Below are positions 51,133 through 61,231 of a DNA stretch of 64,000 bases, piece after piece. Both the position numbers and the translations under genes were made by a program. The first letter of the stretch is position 1; each line of letters begins with the position of its first letter. Source of the stretch: Vibrio sp. CDRSL-10 TSBA. GTDB taxonomy: Bacteria; Pseudomonadota; Gammaproteobacteria; Enterobacterales; Vibrionaceae. The notes beneath the pieces were generated by a model. It worked only from the letters and a program-made list of their open reading frames with translations, did no database searches and was not told the DNA's origin. The stretch covers positions 3,286,001 to 3,350,000 of the forward strand of contig CP155566.1 in assembly GCA_039696685.1 (NCBI GenBank). Reading direction: 5' to 3'.

Positions 51133-52639
51133 ATGTCTTTAGCACACCAATCACCAACGCTGCTCAGTGCGCGCGGGATATGCAAATATTTTCCCGGAGT
51201 GAAAGCACTGGATAAGGTTGATTTCACCCTGCAGCGAGGCGAAATCATGGCGTTACTGGGTGAGAAACGGCGCCGGTAAATCGACCCTGGTGAAAACTCT
51301 GACCGGGGTTTATCAGCGCGACGGCGGCACAGTGGAACTCGACGGCGAGACCATCACGCCGCACAACACGGCTCACGCCCAGCAACTGGGGATCGGCACC
51401 GTGTATCAGGAGGTCAACCTGCTACCTAATATGACGGTGATGGACAACCTGTTTATCGGCAATGAACCACGTAAATGGGGCCTGGTCGATCGCCGCACTA
51501 TGGCCAGAGAAGCCCACGATATCGTTCGCAGTTACGGACTCGATATTGATGTCAGCCAGCCGCTCAATCATTTTTCGGTCGCGATACAGCAGGTCATTGC
51601 CATCGCACGCGCCATTTCGCTGTCAGCCAAGATACTCATCCTCGATGAGCCGACCGCCAGCCTCGACAGCAACGAAGTCGCCATGCTGTTTACCATCATG
51701 CGCCAGCTGAAACAACGTGGTATCAGCCTAGTGTTTATTACCCATTTTCTCGATCAGGTGTATGAAATCAGCGACCGTATTACCGTGCTGCGTAACGGTC
51801 AGCTTATCGGCACCCGTGACACCGCTCAGCTGCCCCAGCTGGAGCTGGTGAAAATGATGCTGGGGCGCGAGCTCGACCAGAGTGCTCTGCAACGGGCCGG
51901 TAAAACCCGCCTCAGTGATGAACCTGTGGTGGAATTTCATCAGTTTGGCAAACAGGGCTGTATCGCCCCGTTTGACCTCAAAGTACATGCCGGTGAAATC
52001 GTCGGCCTGGCCGGCTTACTCGGTTCAGGCCGCACTGAAACCGCGCAGGTCATTTTTGGAATCGAGCGCAGCGACAGCGGCGAATGTCGCCTGAAAGGAC
52101 AGCCGGTTGCCATCCGCTCAGCCCGTCACGCCGCGCAACTCGGTTTCGGCTACTGTCCGGAGGATCGCAAAACCGATGGCATCATAGGTGCCGCCTCCGT
52201 GCGTGAAAACATCATTCTCGCCCTGCAGGCGCAGCGTGGCTGGTTCAAGCCGGTGCCGCGTAAGGAGCAGGACGCTATCGCACAACGTTTTGTGCGCCAG
52301 CTTGAGATTAAAACGCCGGATATTGAACAACCGATTGAGTTTCTCTCCGGCGGCAACCAGCAAAAAGTGCTGCTGGCACGCTGGCTGCTGACCAAACCCA
52401 AATTTCTCATTCTGGATGAGCCGACCCGCGGCATCGATGTCGGTGCCCACGCCGAAATCATCCATCTGATTGAAAGTCTGTGTGCCAACGGCCTCGCCCT
52501 GCTGGTGATCTCCTCTGAGCTGGAAGAGCTGGTCGGTTACGCCGATCGGGTACTAGTGCTGAAAGACCGGCGTCAGGTGGCGGAAATCACCACTGGGGAT
52601 CTCTCTGTACCGGCCATCATGCAAGCTATCGCGATGTAA
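51133..52639 (+). CDS. ytfR: Furanose ABC transporter ATPase YtfR (frameshifted in this sequence)
   Basis: About 501 residues from the ATG at 51133 (GGGAG 7 nt upstream). Two ABC domains: domain 1 has [18 protein letters not shown] only after correction, [15 protein letters not shown] and [11 protein letters not shown]; domain 2 has [27 protein letters not shown] and [17 protein letters not shown]. The frame breaks at 51265-51267, inside the Walker A motif; removing one A (GAAAC to GAAC) restores GENGAGKS. As read, translation would stop at TAA a few codons later. Confidence 0.92.
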
Positions 52640-52649
52640 GGAAGACGTT

Positions 52650-53666
52650 ATGACCATTCTCAACACCCCGGTGCTGGGCAAGCAGCACCACCGCTCCGGA
52701 TCGCTGCCCAAAGGCACACCGCAATTGGCCGCGCTGGTCCTGCTGTTTGTTATCAATGCCCTGATCGCCGATAACTTTTTCTCCATTCATATTCAGGATG
52801 GCCGCCTGTTTGGCAGCGTGATCGATATTTTTAATCGCGGAGCCCCGGTCGCTTTGCTGGCTCTGGGCATGACCCTGGTCATCGCCACTGGCGGGATTGA
52901 TCTCTCGGTCGGTGCGGTGATGGCGATCAGCGGCGCTGTGCTGGCCAGTATGGCGCAACAAGGCTACGCGCCGGGCACCATTCTGCTCTGTGCCCTGCTG
53001 TCCGGCGTGCTGTGCGGACTATGGAACGGCTTTCTGGTCGCGATCTGTAAAATCCAGCCGATTGTCGCCACGCTGATCCTTATGGTGGCCGGACGCGGCG
53101 TCGCCCAGCTGATCACCGAAGGCCAGATTGTCACCTTCAGTAACACCAGCCTGGCTTGGTTTGGCAGCGGCTCGCTGCTCTATCTGCCAACGCCGATTGT
53201 ACTGCTGCTGCTCAGTGCCCTGGCATTGTGGGCTCTGACCAAAAAAACCGCGCTCGGTCTGTTTATTGAATCAGTGGGTATCAATATCCGGGCGGCCAAA
53301 AACGCCGGTATCCATACCCCGGCGATCGTGATGTCTGTCTATATGCTGAGCGGCGTCATGGCTGCTGTGGCCGGCATTATCGTCGCGGCGGACATTCGTG
53401 GTGCAGACGCCAATAACGCCGGACTGTGGCTGGAAATGGATGCCATTCTGGCGGTCGTCATTGGCGGCACAGCGCTGATGGGCGGCCGTTTCAACCTGCT
53501 GCTGACCCTGGTTGGCGCCTTCATTATCCAGAGTATTAATACCGGGATTCTGCTGTCCGGTTATCAGCCGCAATGGAATCACATTGTCAAAGCCATGGTG
53601 GTACTCACCGTACTGATTCTGCAATCACCGGCGGTGTTGCAGCTGCTGAAGAGGAAATCATCATGA
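52650..53666 (+). CDS. ytfT: Furanose ABC transporter permease YtfT
   Basis: 338 residues, about nine to ten membrane helices; LALGMTLVIATGGIDLSVGAVMAISG, GRGVAQLITEGQ, and DAILAVVIGGTALMGGRFNLLLTLVGAF are the family signatures. Paired with YjfF to form a heterodimeric channel. Its stop overlaps the yjfF start (ATGA at 53663-53666). Confidence 0.9.
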   Translation: MTILNTPVLGKQHHRSGSLPKGTPQLAALVLLFVINALIADNFFSIHIQDGRLFGSVIDIFNRGAPVALLALGMTLVIATGGIDLSVGAVMAISGAVLASMAQQGYAPGTILLCALLSGVLCGLWNGFLVAICKIQPIVATLILMVAGRGVAQLITEGQIVTFSNTSLAWFGSGSLLYLPTPIVLLLLSALALWALTKKTALGLFIESVGINIRAAKNAGIHTPAIVMSVYMLSGVMAAVAGIIVAADIRGADANNAGLWLEMDAILAVVIGGTALMGGRFNLLLTLVGAFIIQSINTGILLSGYQPQWNHIVKAMVVLTVLILQSPAVLQLLKRKSS

Positions 53667-54652
53667 TGCAACGTCATTTTCCGCTGTTAATCACCATCGG
53701 CGTGTTTCTGCTCGGTTACCTGTACTGCATGGTGGAATTTCCGGCCTTTTTGTCCACCAGGGTCATCTGTAACATTCTGACTGACAACGCCTTTCTCGGT
53801 ATTCTTGCCGTCGGCATGACCTTTGTGATCTTATCCGGCGGTATCGATTTATCGGTTGGCTCAGTGGTGGCCTTCAGCGGGGTATTTCTCGCCACTGTGA
53901 TCGGAGACTGGGGCCTGCATCCGTATCTGGCCATGGGGCTGGTACTTATCATGGGCGCACTGTTTGGCGGCCTGATGGGCTGGGTGATCGATGCTCTCAA
54001 GATCCCGGCGTTTATTGTCACTCTGGCCGGGATGTTTTTCCTGCGCGGGGTCAGTTTCCTGATTTCCGAGCAGTCACTGCCGATTGAGCACCCGGTGTAC
54101 CGCGAGTTATCACGCAGTGCCTGGCATATTGCCGGCGGCGGCCGTCTCAGTCTGATGGCGGTGGTAATGCTGGTGATAGTGGTTGCCGGTATCCTGCTGG
54201 CGCACCGCACCCGCTTTGGCAACAACGTCTATGCCGTCGGTGGTAATGCCGCGTCTGCCGCCCTGATGGGGGTGCCGGTCAAACGCACAACTGTCGGTAT
54301 TTATATGCTGTCGACCTTTCTCGCCACCTGCGCCGGAATCGTGTTTTCCATCTATACCTCAGCGGGTTACCCGCTGGCAGCGGTCGGTGTGGAACTGGAT
54401 GCGATTGCTGCCGTGGTGATTGGCGGCACACTGCTGTCAGGCGGAGTGGGCACTGTGTTTGGTTCGCTGTTTGGCGTGTTGATTCAGGGCCTGATTCAGA
54501 CCTACATTACCTTCGATGGCACCTTAAGCTCGTGGTGGACCAAAATCATTGTCGGGATTCTGCTGTTCAGCTTTATTGCCCTGCAACGCCTGCTGCTGGT
54601 AATGAGCGAGCGGCGCCGTCACCTCAGCAGCGCAGCGCTCAGCGGCGGATAA
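53663..54652 (+). CDS. yjfF: Furanose ABC transporter permease YjfF
   Basis: 329 residues; MMQRHFPLLITIGVFLLGYL, LAVGMTFVILSGGIDLSVGSVVAFSG, NNVYAVGGNAASAALMGVPV and IAAVVIGGTLLSGGVGTVFGSLFG. Second permease subunit of YtfQRT-YjfF. Start chosen at the ATG overlapping the ytfT stop; the second ATG three bases on is possible. A longer frame to 53573 lies wholly inside ytfT. Confidence 0.9.
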   Translation: MMQRHFPLLITIGVFLLGYLYCMVEFPAFLSTRVICNILTDNAFLGILAVGMTFVILSGGIDLSVGSVVAFSGVFLATVIGDWGLHPYLAMGLVLIMGALFGGLMGWVIDALKIPAFIVTLAGMFFLRGVSFLISEQSLPIEHPVYRELSRSAWHIAGGGRLSLMAVVMLVIVVAGILLAHRTRFGNNVYAVGGNAASAALMGVPVKRTTVGIYMLSTFLATCAGIVFSIYTSAGYPLAAVGVELDAIAAVVIGGTLLSGGVGTVFGSLFGVLIQGLIQTYITFDGTLSSWWTKIIVGILLFSFIALQRLLLVMSERRRHLSSAALSGG

Positions 54653-54690
54653 AAACAAAGCCGCCGGAGATCATCAATCCCGGCGGCACA
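54651..54690 (-). terminator. Terminator of the HI0933-family flavoprotein gene
   Basis: GCCGCCGG...CCGGCGGC stem (54660-54687) followed on the minus strand by TTTGTTTTT. It may also slow plus-strand readthrough from yjfF, but there is no T run on that side. Confidence 0.7.
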
Positions 54691-54735
54691 TAGCAAGCAG
54701 TCGTCTTTCTGGCAATGACTCTTGTGTCTAGACAG

Positions 54736-55923
54736 TTACACCCATTGTCCGGCGACGTGACCGCTCGACCAGGCCCACTGGAAGTTGTAGCCGCCCAGCC
54801 AGCCGGTGACATCCATCACTTCGCCGACAAAATAGAGCCCAGGCACGCTGATACACTGCATGGTTTTGGAGGAAATCGCATCGGTATCCACCCCGCCCAG
54901 GGTCACTTCTGCGGTGCGGTAACCTTCCGTGCCGTTCGGCACAATACGCCACTGCTCAAGTGTGGTGGTGATCTGTGCCAGTTCTTTGGGGTTAAACTGT
55001 TTAAGCGGTTTGTCGCTCAGTAGCTGACGCTCAATCAGCACTTCCACCAGCCGTTTTGGCAACACTCGTGCCAGAGTATTTTTCAGACTCTGGTTCGGAT
55101 GCTTGTCACGTGAGCGGGTCAGCAGCTCTTCCACATCCACGTCCGGCACCAGATTAATGGTGACAGCCTGCCCCGGCTTCCAGTACGAGGAGATCTGCAG
55201 CACTGCCGGTCCCGACAGACCACGGTGGGTAAACAACAGCGCTTCTTTAAATACCTGACCGCATTCAGCGCGGATTTCTGCCGGTACCGCAATGCCCGAT
55301 AACTCGGCCAGAGCGTCTTTGTCTTCGACATGCAGGGTAAACGGCACCAGGCCGGCTGTAGTGGTGTGGACCGCCAAACCAAACTGCTCAGCCACCTTGT
55401 AACCAAACGGAGTCGCCCCCAGTTTCGGCATCGATAAACCACCGGTCGCCACCACCAGTGACTCACACTCAATGTCACCCGCCGAAGTATGCAGGCTAAA
55501 GCCGCTCTCCGTCCTGGCAATTTCGAGCGTTTCAACCTGATAACGCTGACTGATGGTCGGCTGATCACATTCGGCCAACAGCATATTGACGATATCTTTG
55601 GCTGAATCGAGGCAGAACAGCTGACCGTGATCGCGCTCTTCAAAGTCGATGCCGTACTTGCTCACCATGGCGATAAAATCCCAGTTGGTGTACTGCGACA
55701 GCGCCGATTTAACAAAATGCGGATTGCGGCACAGGTAGTTCGCCGCCGAGACATCGTAGTTGGTGAAATTACAGCGCCCGCCACCAGAGATAAGAATTTT
55801 GCGTCCCGGTTTTTTGGCGTGATCGATGACCTGCACCCGACGGCCCCGTTTACCGGCTTCGGCCGCACACATCAGCCCGGCAGCACCGGCTCCAATGACC
55901 ACCACATCGACTTTTTCACTCAT
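54736..55923 (-). CDS. HI0933/BaiN-family FAD-dependent oxidoreductase
   Basis: 395 residues from MSEKVDVVV. FAD-binding VVVIGAGAAGLMCAAEAGKRG at the N-terminus, then PGRKILISGGGRCNFTN, VVATGGLSMPKLGATPFGY, FTHRGLSGPAVLQIS and the C-terminal VPGLYFVGEVMDVTGWLGGYNFQWAWSSG. This is the YhiN/HI0933 family, often annotated as aminoacetone oxidase-like or BaiN; the true substrate is unknown. An upstream in-frame ATG (55968) adds an unconserved leader. Confidence 0.88.
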   Translation of the reverse strand: MSEKVDVVVIGAGAAGLMCAAEAGKRGRRVQVIDHAKKPGRKILISGGGRCNFTNYDVSAANYLCRNPHFVKSALSQYTNWDFIAMVSKYGIDFEERDHGQLFCLDSAKDIVNMLLAECDQPTISQRYQVETLEIARTESGFSLHTSAGDIECESLVVATGGLSMPKLGATPFGYKVAEQFGLAVHTTTAGLVPFTLHVEDKDALAELSGIAVPAEIRAECGQVFKEALLFTHRGLSGPAVLQISSYWKPGQAVTINLVPDVDVEELLTRSRDKHPNQSLKNTLARVLPKRLVEVLIERQLLSDKPLKQFNPKELAQITTTLEQWRIVPNGTEGYRTAEVTLGGVDTDAISSKTMQCISVPGLYFVGEVMDVTGWLGGYNFQWAWSSGHVAGQWV

Positions 55924-56026
55924 AATTTCCACACTCAACTGCAATAAAAAAGGATGTGCAGCGCACATCCTTACTCACTCGGGGCGGTATTCTAACGGCA
56001 AAAACCCCGCTTGCCAATTGACCGTT

Positions 56027-56350
56027 TTACAGCATAAATGACGCGACTGTCGTCACGACCACCAAGGTGGTGGAGAGGATAAACAGCTCACGCACCCGGT
56101 CACATTTGCCGGTGAAAACCGGATCATGGTGATGGTGATACTCTTTACTTTTCAGATAGTGGTACAAACGCACCTGTTTGGTCACATTACCATGCGTGGT
56201 AAAGAAACCGCCGCCATCCACTTGCTGATAAAGCAACGGATGGGCTTCGCGCATGATATAAATGAGTGAGCGTAACGCGGTGAGGTAACGTAACACGTTG
56301 ACTCCGGTTACTATCATTAGCGCTAATAGAAGAATATCTCCACTGATCAT
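56027..56350 (-). CDS. uspB: Universal stress protein B
   Basis: 107 residues with membrane helices at both ends ([17 protein letters not shown] and [19 protein letters not shown]). The central block DPLLYQ-like [30 protein letters not shown] and [17 protein letters not shown] corresponds to E. coli UspB ([19 protein letters not shown]). Stationary-phase and ethanol tolerance in E. coli. It lies downstream of ftnA and close to a uspA gene, which is divergent. Confidence 0.87.
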   Translation of the reverse strand: MISGDILLLALMIVTGVNVLRYLTALRSLIYIMREAHPLLYQQVDGGGFFTTHGNVTKQVRLYHYLKSKEYHHHHDPVFTGKCDRVRELFILSTTLVVVTTVASFML

Positions 56351-56427
56351 CTTTTCCTCCCTACACCTCGAGTAAGTATGCCCAGAGAAAAAGACGATCG
56401 CTTCAATTGGTCTTTTTGCTGAGATGA

Positions 56428-56955
56428 TTACCCAGCGGGGGCATCCATTACCGAAGATGAGCCTGCTTTTGCCAATGCTGCCAGGTCCTTGTCAATGAAG
56501 AACAACGCCTTACCATCTTCACCAACCAGATCCAGCTTATCTACAATCCCTTTAAACAACTTCTCTTCTTCGTGTTGTTCCGCCACGTACCACTGAAGGA
56601 AGTTAAACGTTGAGTAATCTTGAGATGTGAACGCCACATGTGCCAGTTTATTGATTTTCTGTGTAATCATTAGCTCATGTTCCAGAGTTTCACGAAATAC
56701 GTCACCCAGACTCGCGAAATCATGTTTTGGCGCTGCGATCGCACCCAGGATAGGCATTGCACCGGTTTCACTCACGTAAGTGAACAGACGTTGCATGTGC
56801 TGCATCTCTTCTACGGCATGGACGCGTAAAAATTCAGCGGCACCATCAAATCCTTTGTCCTCACACCAAGCACTCATTTGTAAGTATAGATTGGATGAAA
56901 AAAATTCGAGATTAATTTGATCATTGAGTTGATCAACCATAGCTTGCGATAACAT
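56428..56955 (-). CDS. ftnA: Non-heme ferritin
   Basis: 175-residue four-helix ferritin. Ferroxidase ligands are seen: [12 protein letters not shown] (Glu17 region), [14 protein letters not shown] (E-x-x-H), [10 protein letters not shown] and [13 protein letters not shown]. No heme-binding Met of bacterioferritin. Stores iron in the cytoplasm. In Vibrio it sits next to uspB and uspA as here. RyhB, encoded in the same window, is expected to influence iron-storage proteins. Confidence 0.94.
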   Translation of the reverse strand: MLSQAMVDQLNDQINLEFFSSNLYLQMSAWCEDKGFDGAAEFLRVHAVEEMQHMQRLFTYVSETGAMPILGAIAAPKHDFASLGDVFRETLEHELMITQKINKLAHVAFTSQDYSTFNFLQWYVAEQHEEEKLFKGIVDKLDLVGEDGKALFFIDKDLAALAKAGSSSVMDAPAG

Positions 56956-57118
56956 CGGGGGCTCCTAATACGTTATAAATCACTGACCTGACTATAACAT
57001 GTTCAGTCGCTATTGTGAGGTGACCTACACCAATGGCGAAGGATATTTGATCCGGATGGCAAAAATTTCCGTGACGAGGTGCTAATCTGTAGTGGATTAC
57101 TGACTAGGAGCGAGCATT

Positions 57119-57545
57119 ATGAGCTATCAACACATTTTAGTTGCTATCGATCTTTCAGAAGACAGCAAACACCTGATCGACAAAGCGGTTGCACTGGCTA
57201 CGCCTCTCAATGCTGAGATCTCTTTTGTTCATATCGACGTCAATTACGCCGAACTGTACACCGGCCTTATCGATATCAATCTGGCGGAAACCCAGCATCA
57301 CTCGATGGAAACCTCACAAAAGCAGTTACAGGAAACTGGCTCAGTACGCTAATTTCCCGATCAAACACACCCTGGTCGGCAGCGGTGACCTCAACAACGA
57401 ACTGTGCGATACCATCAAAGAGTTCCAGATTGACCTGGTTGTCTGCGGCCATCATCAGGATTTCTGGAGCAAACTGCTCTCCTCGACCCGTCAGCTTATT
57501 AATTGCTCACCTGTCGACCTGCTGGTAGTGCCACTCAAAGACTGA
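57119..57545 (+). CDS. uspA: Universal stress protein A family (frameshifted in this sequence)
   Basis: About 141 residues. N-terminal [24 protein letters not shown] and C-terminal [35 protein letters not shown] match UspA. In place of the ATP-binding G-x-x-G-x-x-x-x-x-x-x-x-x-G-S motif it has [16 protein letters not shown], so like E. coli UspA it probably does not bind ATP. The frame breaks at 57333-57335; removing one A (GAAAC to GAAC) gives [30 protein letters not shown] Shine-Dalgarno precedes the start. Confidence 0.92.
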
Positions 57546-57602
57546 CGCTGATTTAAAACTCAGTTACACTGCAGGCACTTTTTCGATTGAAACGTTTTAA
57601 TC

Positions 57603-58488
57603 ATGATTTATTTGTCTGCAGTGACCCTTCTTTGGGCCTTTTCGTTCAGCCTGATCGGTGTTTACCTCGCTGGTCAGGTAGACGCTTGGTTTTCGGTCTG
57701 GATCCGGATTGCACTGGCCAGTGTCGTCTTTCTACCTTTCCTCAAATTTAAGCAGGTGCCGGGCAAACTGGCGCTGAAACTGATGGCAGCCGGTGGTTTT
57801 CAGCTCGGCCTGATGTACTGTTTCTACTACCCGTCGTTCGAGCTGCTCTCGGTACCGGAAGTGCTGCTGTTTACCGTTTTCACGCCGATTTATGTCACCC
57901 TGATTTATGATTTGCTCAAAGGGCGCTTTTCACCCTGGTATCTGGTGACGGCTGCGATTGCTGTGGCCGGTGCGGCAGTAATTAAATTTGCCGGTGTGAA
58001 TGAAAACTTTTTCCTCGGCTTTATGGTGGTTCAGGGCTCTAACATCTGTTTTGCCATCGGCCAGGTGCTGTACAAATATGTGATGGAAAAAGAACAGGTT
58101 GAGCTGCCACAACGCACCATTTTTGGTTACTTCTACCTTGGCGCGTTTCGTGGTCGCCAGTGTGGCCTTCCTGCTGCTCGGTAACCCGGAGCGACTGCCG
58201 ACCACCCATCTGCAGTGGGGCATTCTGCTTTACCTGGGTGTGATTGCTTCCGGTTTCGGTTATTTTGCCTGGAACCGCGGCGCCTGCCTGGTTAATGCCG
58301 GCGCGCTGGCAATTATGAATAACGCCCTGGTGCCAGCCGGTCTGCTGGTCAATATTCTGATCTGGAACCGGGATGTCGATTTGCCGCGCCTGTTGATTGG
58401 CGGCGCCATCATCCTGCTGTCGCTGTGGGTCAATGAAACCTGGGTCAAACGCCGTGCCGAACTCAGCTACCAGCGCGCCAGCCGTTAA
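57603..58488 (+). CDS. EamA/DMT family permease (frameshifted in this sequence)
   Basis: About 294 residues with two EamA repeats and ten hydrophobic segments (VTLLWAFSFSLIGVYLAGQ, VPEVLLFTVFTPIYVTLIYD, GILLYLGVIASGFGYFAWNRGA). It resembles the carboxylate/amino acid transporter type of DMT exporters. The frame breaks at 58146-58148; removing one T (GTTTC to GTTC) gives FYLGAFVVASVAFLLLGN, a continuous membrane helix. Substrate unknown. Confidence 0.83.
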
Positions 58489-58544
58489 ATCGCAGCCCGC
58501 CGCGTGCCCATGATTCAACCATGACTCGCGCGACCGGGACAAAC

Positions 58545-58580
58545 AAAAAGGCCCACTGCATCAGCAGCGGGCCTTTTTTT
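58545..58580. terminator. Bidirectional terminator
   Basis: AAAAAGGCCC-gene-free loop-GGGCCTTTTTTT between the EamA permease (plus) and the Cys/Lys-rich gene (minus); stem GGCCC-ACTGC...GCAGC-GGGCC. Confidence 0.85.
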
Positions 58581-58597
58581 GATGGTGAGACAGACAA

Positions 58598-59026
58598 TTA
58601 ATGCATCTGCGCACTGAAACCTGCATCGAGCGCCGGAGTGACGTTCAAATCGGACCCCGCCCCCTGTAATACACTGAATTTAGACTGCAACGCCTGCTGC
58701 TTTCGCATCAGTTTACGCTGCTTTTTAAGCACCTTCTCCAGCTTTTTATGGTACTTTTTCTGCTTTTTAAGCGTTTTCTTCGCCAGCTTTAACGCCGCCT
58801 TATTGGCCGCTTTGGCTGGTTTACTGTCGACATTGACCACCGGCAGCAGTGACGCTGGCTGAGTGTGCTGCTTGGCCAGCGCCTGGGGTTTGCACAACGC
58901 CGACTTATCCGCACAGGAACGGGCACAAGAGCGGCACATGTAACCAGGCTGTGCAACCATAGCCTGAATGTCATCCAGTGAGGCGGCAATATCGCGACGA
59001 TTTAATTTACACAGACGTGTGGCCAT
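58598..59026 (-). CDS. Small Cys-rich and Lys-rich protein of unknown function
   Basis: 142 residues, not recognised. N-terminal third has paired cysteines (MCRSCARSCADKSALC, about residues 30-45), which could bind zinc, iron or copper. The middle is an extreme Lys-rich coiled coil (KKTLKKQKKYHKKLEKVLKK, about 85-115). No signal peptide. The basic coil suggests nucleic-acid or ribosome contact. The upstream region 59045-59065 has AAGAATAA repeats and the palindrome AAGAATAATTCTT, a possible operator. Conserved context within Vibrio is my recollection only. Confidence 0.6.
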   Translation of the reverse strand: MATRLCKLNRRDIAASLDDIQAMVAQPGYMCRSCARSCADKSALCKPQALAKQHTQPASLLPVVNVDSKPAKAANKAALKLAKKTLKKQKKYHKKLEKVLKKQRKLMRKQQALQSKFSVLQGAGSDLNVTPALDAGFSAQMH

Positions 59027-59199
59027 AAGGTGGCGCTCCGGTAAGAATAAGAATAATTCTTAGTTAGATATAACGCCGGGCGCGACCAAACGCAAGCTCT
59101 GATTGTCAAGAATGTTAATAACTGCGGCGGGTGAATCCATGTCGATAAAGACTGAGGGCCTTAAAAGACGGAGGACAGCAGGCAAATAGGCTCAGCCGA

Positions 59200-59982
59200 T
59201 CATTCACCCATCGCCGCCAGGACATACACATCAAAGCGGTTTTTCTTGGTTTCAATCGCCATACTCGGTTTCTGCCCGGCCAGCCAGTCAGCATAATCCG
59301 GACGTTTGACCACCACCCGCTTGCTCGCCAATTGCAACGCCGGTGCCAGCAAGCCATCGGCGTCGTGGTCGGCGCCCACCAGCGACTGGAACACACGCAT
59401 CTCTTTCTTGACCAGAGCCGATTTTTTCTTGTTCTCCGGATGGGGATACATAGGGTCAAGATAGACTACATCCGGACGCTGGAAGCTGGCATCGTCAGCC
59501 AGTTTATCCAGCGCGTCATGACTGGAAGCATGCAGCAGACTGACCCGCTCTGAAACCCAGGGACCGATCTCCGCATCCTCTCGGGCACGGGCCAGACCAT
59601 CATCGAGCAGCGCCGCCACTACCGGATGACGCTCCACCATCTGCACCTTGCAGCCCAGCGAAGCCAGCACAAAAGCATCGCGGCCCAATCCGGCTGTGCC
59701 ATCCAGCACTGTCGGAGTTGCGCCTTTATTCAGCCCGGCCGCTTTCGCAATCGCCTGCCCTTTACCACCGCCGAATTTACGCCGGTGCGCCACGGCACCA
59801 CTCACCCAGTCGACGTAAATCGCGCCCAGTTTCGGTTCATCGGTTTTACGCAGCTCAAGACGCTCTTCGGTCAGAACCAGCGCAAACGCACTGCTGGCAT
59901 CGTGGATTAACTGCCAGCGCTGCGCGATATCCTGCAATTGCAGGGCACGGTGCGGGGCTTCACAAATCAGTTGTAGCTGCAA
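59200..59982 (-). CDS. rsmJ: 16S rRNA (guanine(1516)-N(2))-methyltransferase
   Basis: 260 residues; SAM motif [20 protein letters not shown], catalytic [25 protein letters not shown] and the C-terminal [28 protein letters not shown] all match RsmJ (YhiQ). It methylates G1516 of 16S rRNA. Single gene, divergent from asnC. Confidence 0.93.
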   Translation of the reverse strand: MQLQLICEAPHRALQLQDIAQRWQLIHDASSAFALVLTEERLELRKTDEPKLGAIYVDWVSGAVAHRRKFGGGKGQAIAKAAGLNKGATPTVLDGTAGLGRDAFVLASLGCKVQMVERHPVVAALLDDGLARAREDAEIGPWVSERVSLLHASSHDALDKLADDASFQRPDVVYLDPMYPHPENKKKSALVKKEMRVFQSLVGADHDADGLLAPALQLASKRVVVKRPDYADWLAGQKPSMAIETKKNRFDVYVLAAMGE

Positions 59983-60211
59983 GGTCTTACTCCAGCAAAG
60001 AGAAAGTTAGATTGGGCGCCAGTTTAGCCGATTTTGTCCGGCGCGGCTAAAGGTTTCTGCAGGGCCTGGAAGTGCCGGACAGAGCGCGAAAAAACATCTC
60101 AGGTCGCGGCATCGCTTGGCACAATCAGCAATTAATGATATCACTCAGAATAATATCTGCTCTCCTCAGCCAGGGTAATACTCAACCGTTGAACAACCGC
60201 CAGGATTTTAT

Positions 60212-60676
60212 ATGCAAGTAGCTTCAACCAAACTGGATGAATTGGATCGTGCGATTCTGAAGATTTTGATGGATGACGCACGCACTCCCTACGCGGAGAT
60301 GGCGAAACAATTTAATGTCAGTCCTGCCACCATCCATGTTCGGATAGAAAAGATGAAAGCCGCCGACATCATTCAGGGCACCGAGGTGGTGGTCAACACC
60401 AAAAAGCTCGGTTACGACGTGTGCTGCTTTATTGGTATCAACCTGAACGCTGCGCGCGATTACCACTCGGCGCTGGCCAAGCTCAATGCGCTGGATGAAG
60501 TGGTCGAAGCGTATTACACCACCGGGGCGTACAATATTTTCGTCAAACTAATGTGCCGGTCAATTGAAGAGCTGCAGTATGTCCTGATCGATAAACTGCA
60601 GGCGATTGACGAAGTGCAGTCAACCGAAACTCTGATTTCGCTGCAGAACCCGATCAACCGCAACGTCAATCCCTGA
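60212..60676 (+). CDS. asnC: Lrp/AsnC family regulator AsnC
   Basis: 154 residues: helix-turn-helix LDELDRAILKILMDDARTPYAEMAKQFNVSPATIHVRIEKM, then RAM domain with LGYDVCCFIGINLNAARDYHSALAKL, EAYYTTGAYNIFVKLMCRSIEEL and STETLISLQNPI, close to E. coli AsnC throughout. AsnC activates asnA in response to asparagine; asnA is not next to it here. The 230-bp upstream gap holds an AT-rich promoter region. Confidence 0.92.
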   Translation: MQVASTKLDELDRAILKILMDDARTPYAEMAKQFNVSPATIHVRIEKMKAADIIQGTEVVVNTKKLGYDVCCFIGINLNAARDYHSALAKLNALDEVVEAYYTTGAYNIFVKLMCRSIEELQYVLIDKLQAIDEVQSTETLISLQNPINRNVNP

Positions 60677-60762
60677 AACAGCCAAACTCACCACATATAC
60701 TGGCAGGATGTACGCCAGGCACGACTTACCCGTCGTCATTCCTCTTATCAGCCAGAATGCAA

Positions 60763-60786
60763 AAAGCCCGGAGCAATGCCCGGGCT
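60763..60786. terminator. Terminator between asnC and tsrA
   Basis: AAGCCCGG-AGCAATGC-CCGGGCTT hairpin; A run on the left serves the minus-strand gene, weaker T content on the right. Confidence 0.7.
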
Positions 60787-60830
60787 TATCATTTCAGCTC
60801 TATTGCGGACCAGCAAAGTCCCGAGAGCGA

Positions 60831-61112
60831 TTACTTATTCAGGTAGCTGAGCAACTCGTCGGCGGAGATGCCCTGTTTAGCCAGCTCTTTTGCCAGCAGA
60901 TCAACCTGTTCATGCTTGCGCGAATCGATCACTTGCTGAAACTGGTAAACCAGATCACGCAGTACCGGCAGCGGAACTTGTTTCGCTGCGCTGCGAATGC
61001 GCTCGCTACTTTGATTGCCCAACTCCGCAAGCAATTTACCAAACATGACTTTTTCTGGTGAATCATCAAGCTGTTCCCAGATGCGAGCCATTTCGTAGGT
61101 CGTCATAGACAT
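60831..61112 (-). CDS. tsrA: TsrA-like H-NS-related regulator
   Basis: 93 residues from the ATG at 61112 (MSMTTYEMARIWEQL). Mostly helical, with a C-terminal segment DLLAKELAKQGISADELLSYL resembling the oligomerisation part of H-NS but no H-NS DNA-binding motif. Size, sequence character and position near asnC and the usp-ftnA genes fit TsrA of V. cholerae, a global repressor with distant H-NS similarity that controls type VI secretion and virulence genes. The identity rests partly on remembered synteny. Confidence 0.62.
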   Translation of the reverse strand: MSMTTYEMARIWEQLDDSPEKVMFGKLLAELGNQSSERIRSAAKQVPLPVLRDLVYQFQQVIDSRKHEQVDLLAKELAKQGISADELLSYLNK

Positions 61113-61231
61113 CGTATAGAGATTCCAAAGAGTTATTCTAAAGAACGAAAGAAAACACAATATACACGCGTTGTGTCGTTTAGAAAATAGCCCTTAGGGT
61201 GAATTTACCCAAGCTTACACTGCAACTCAGG

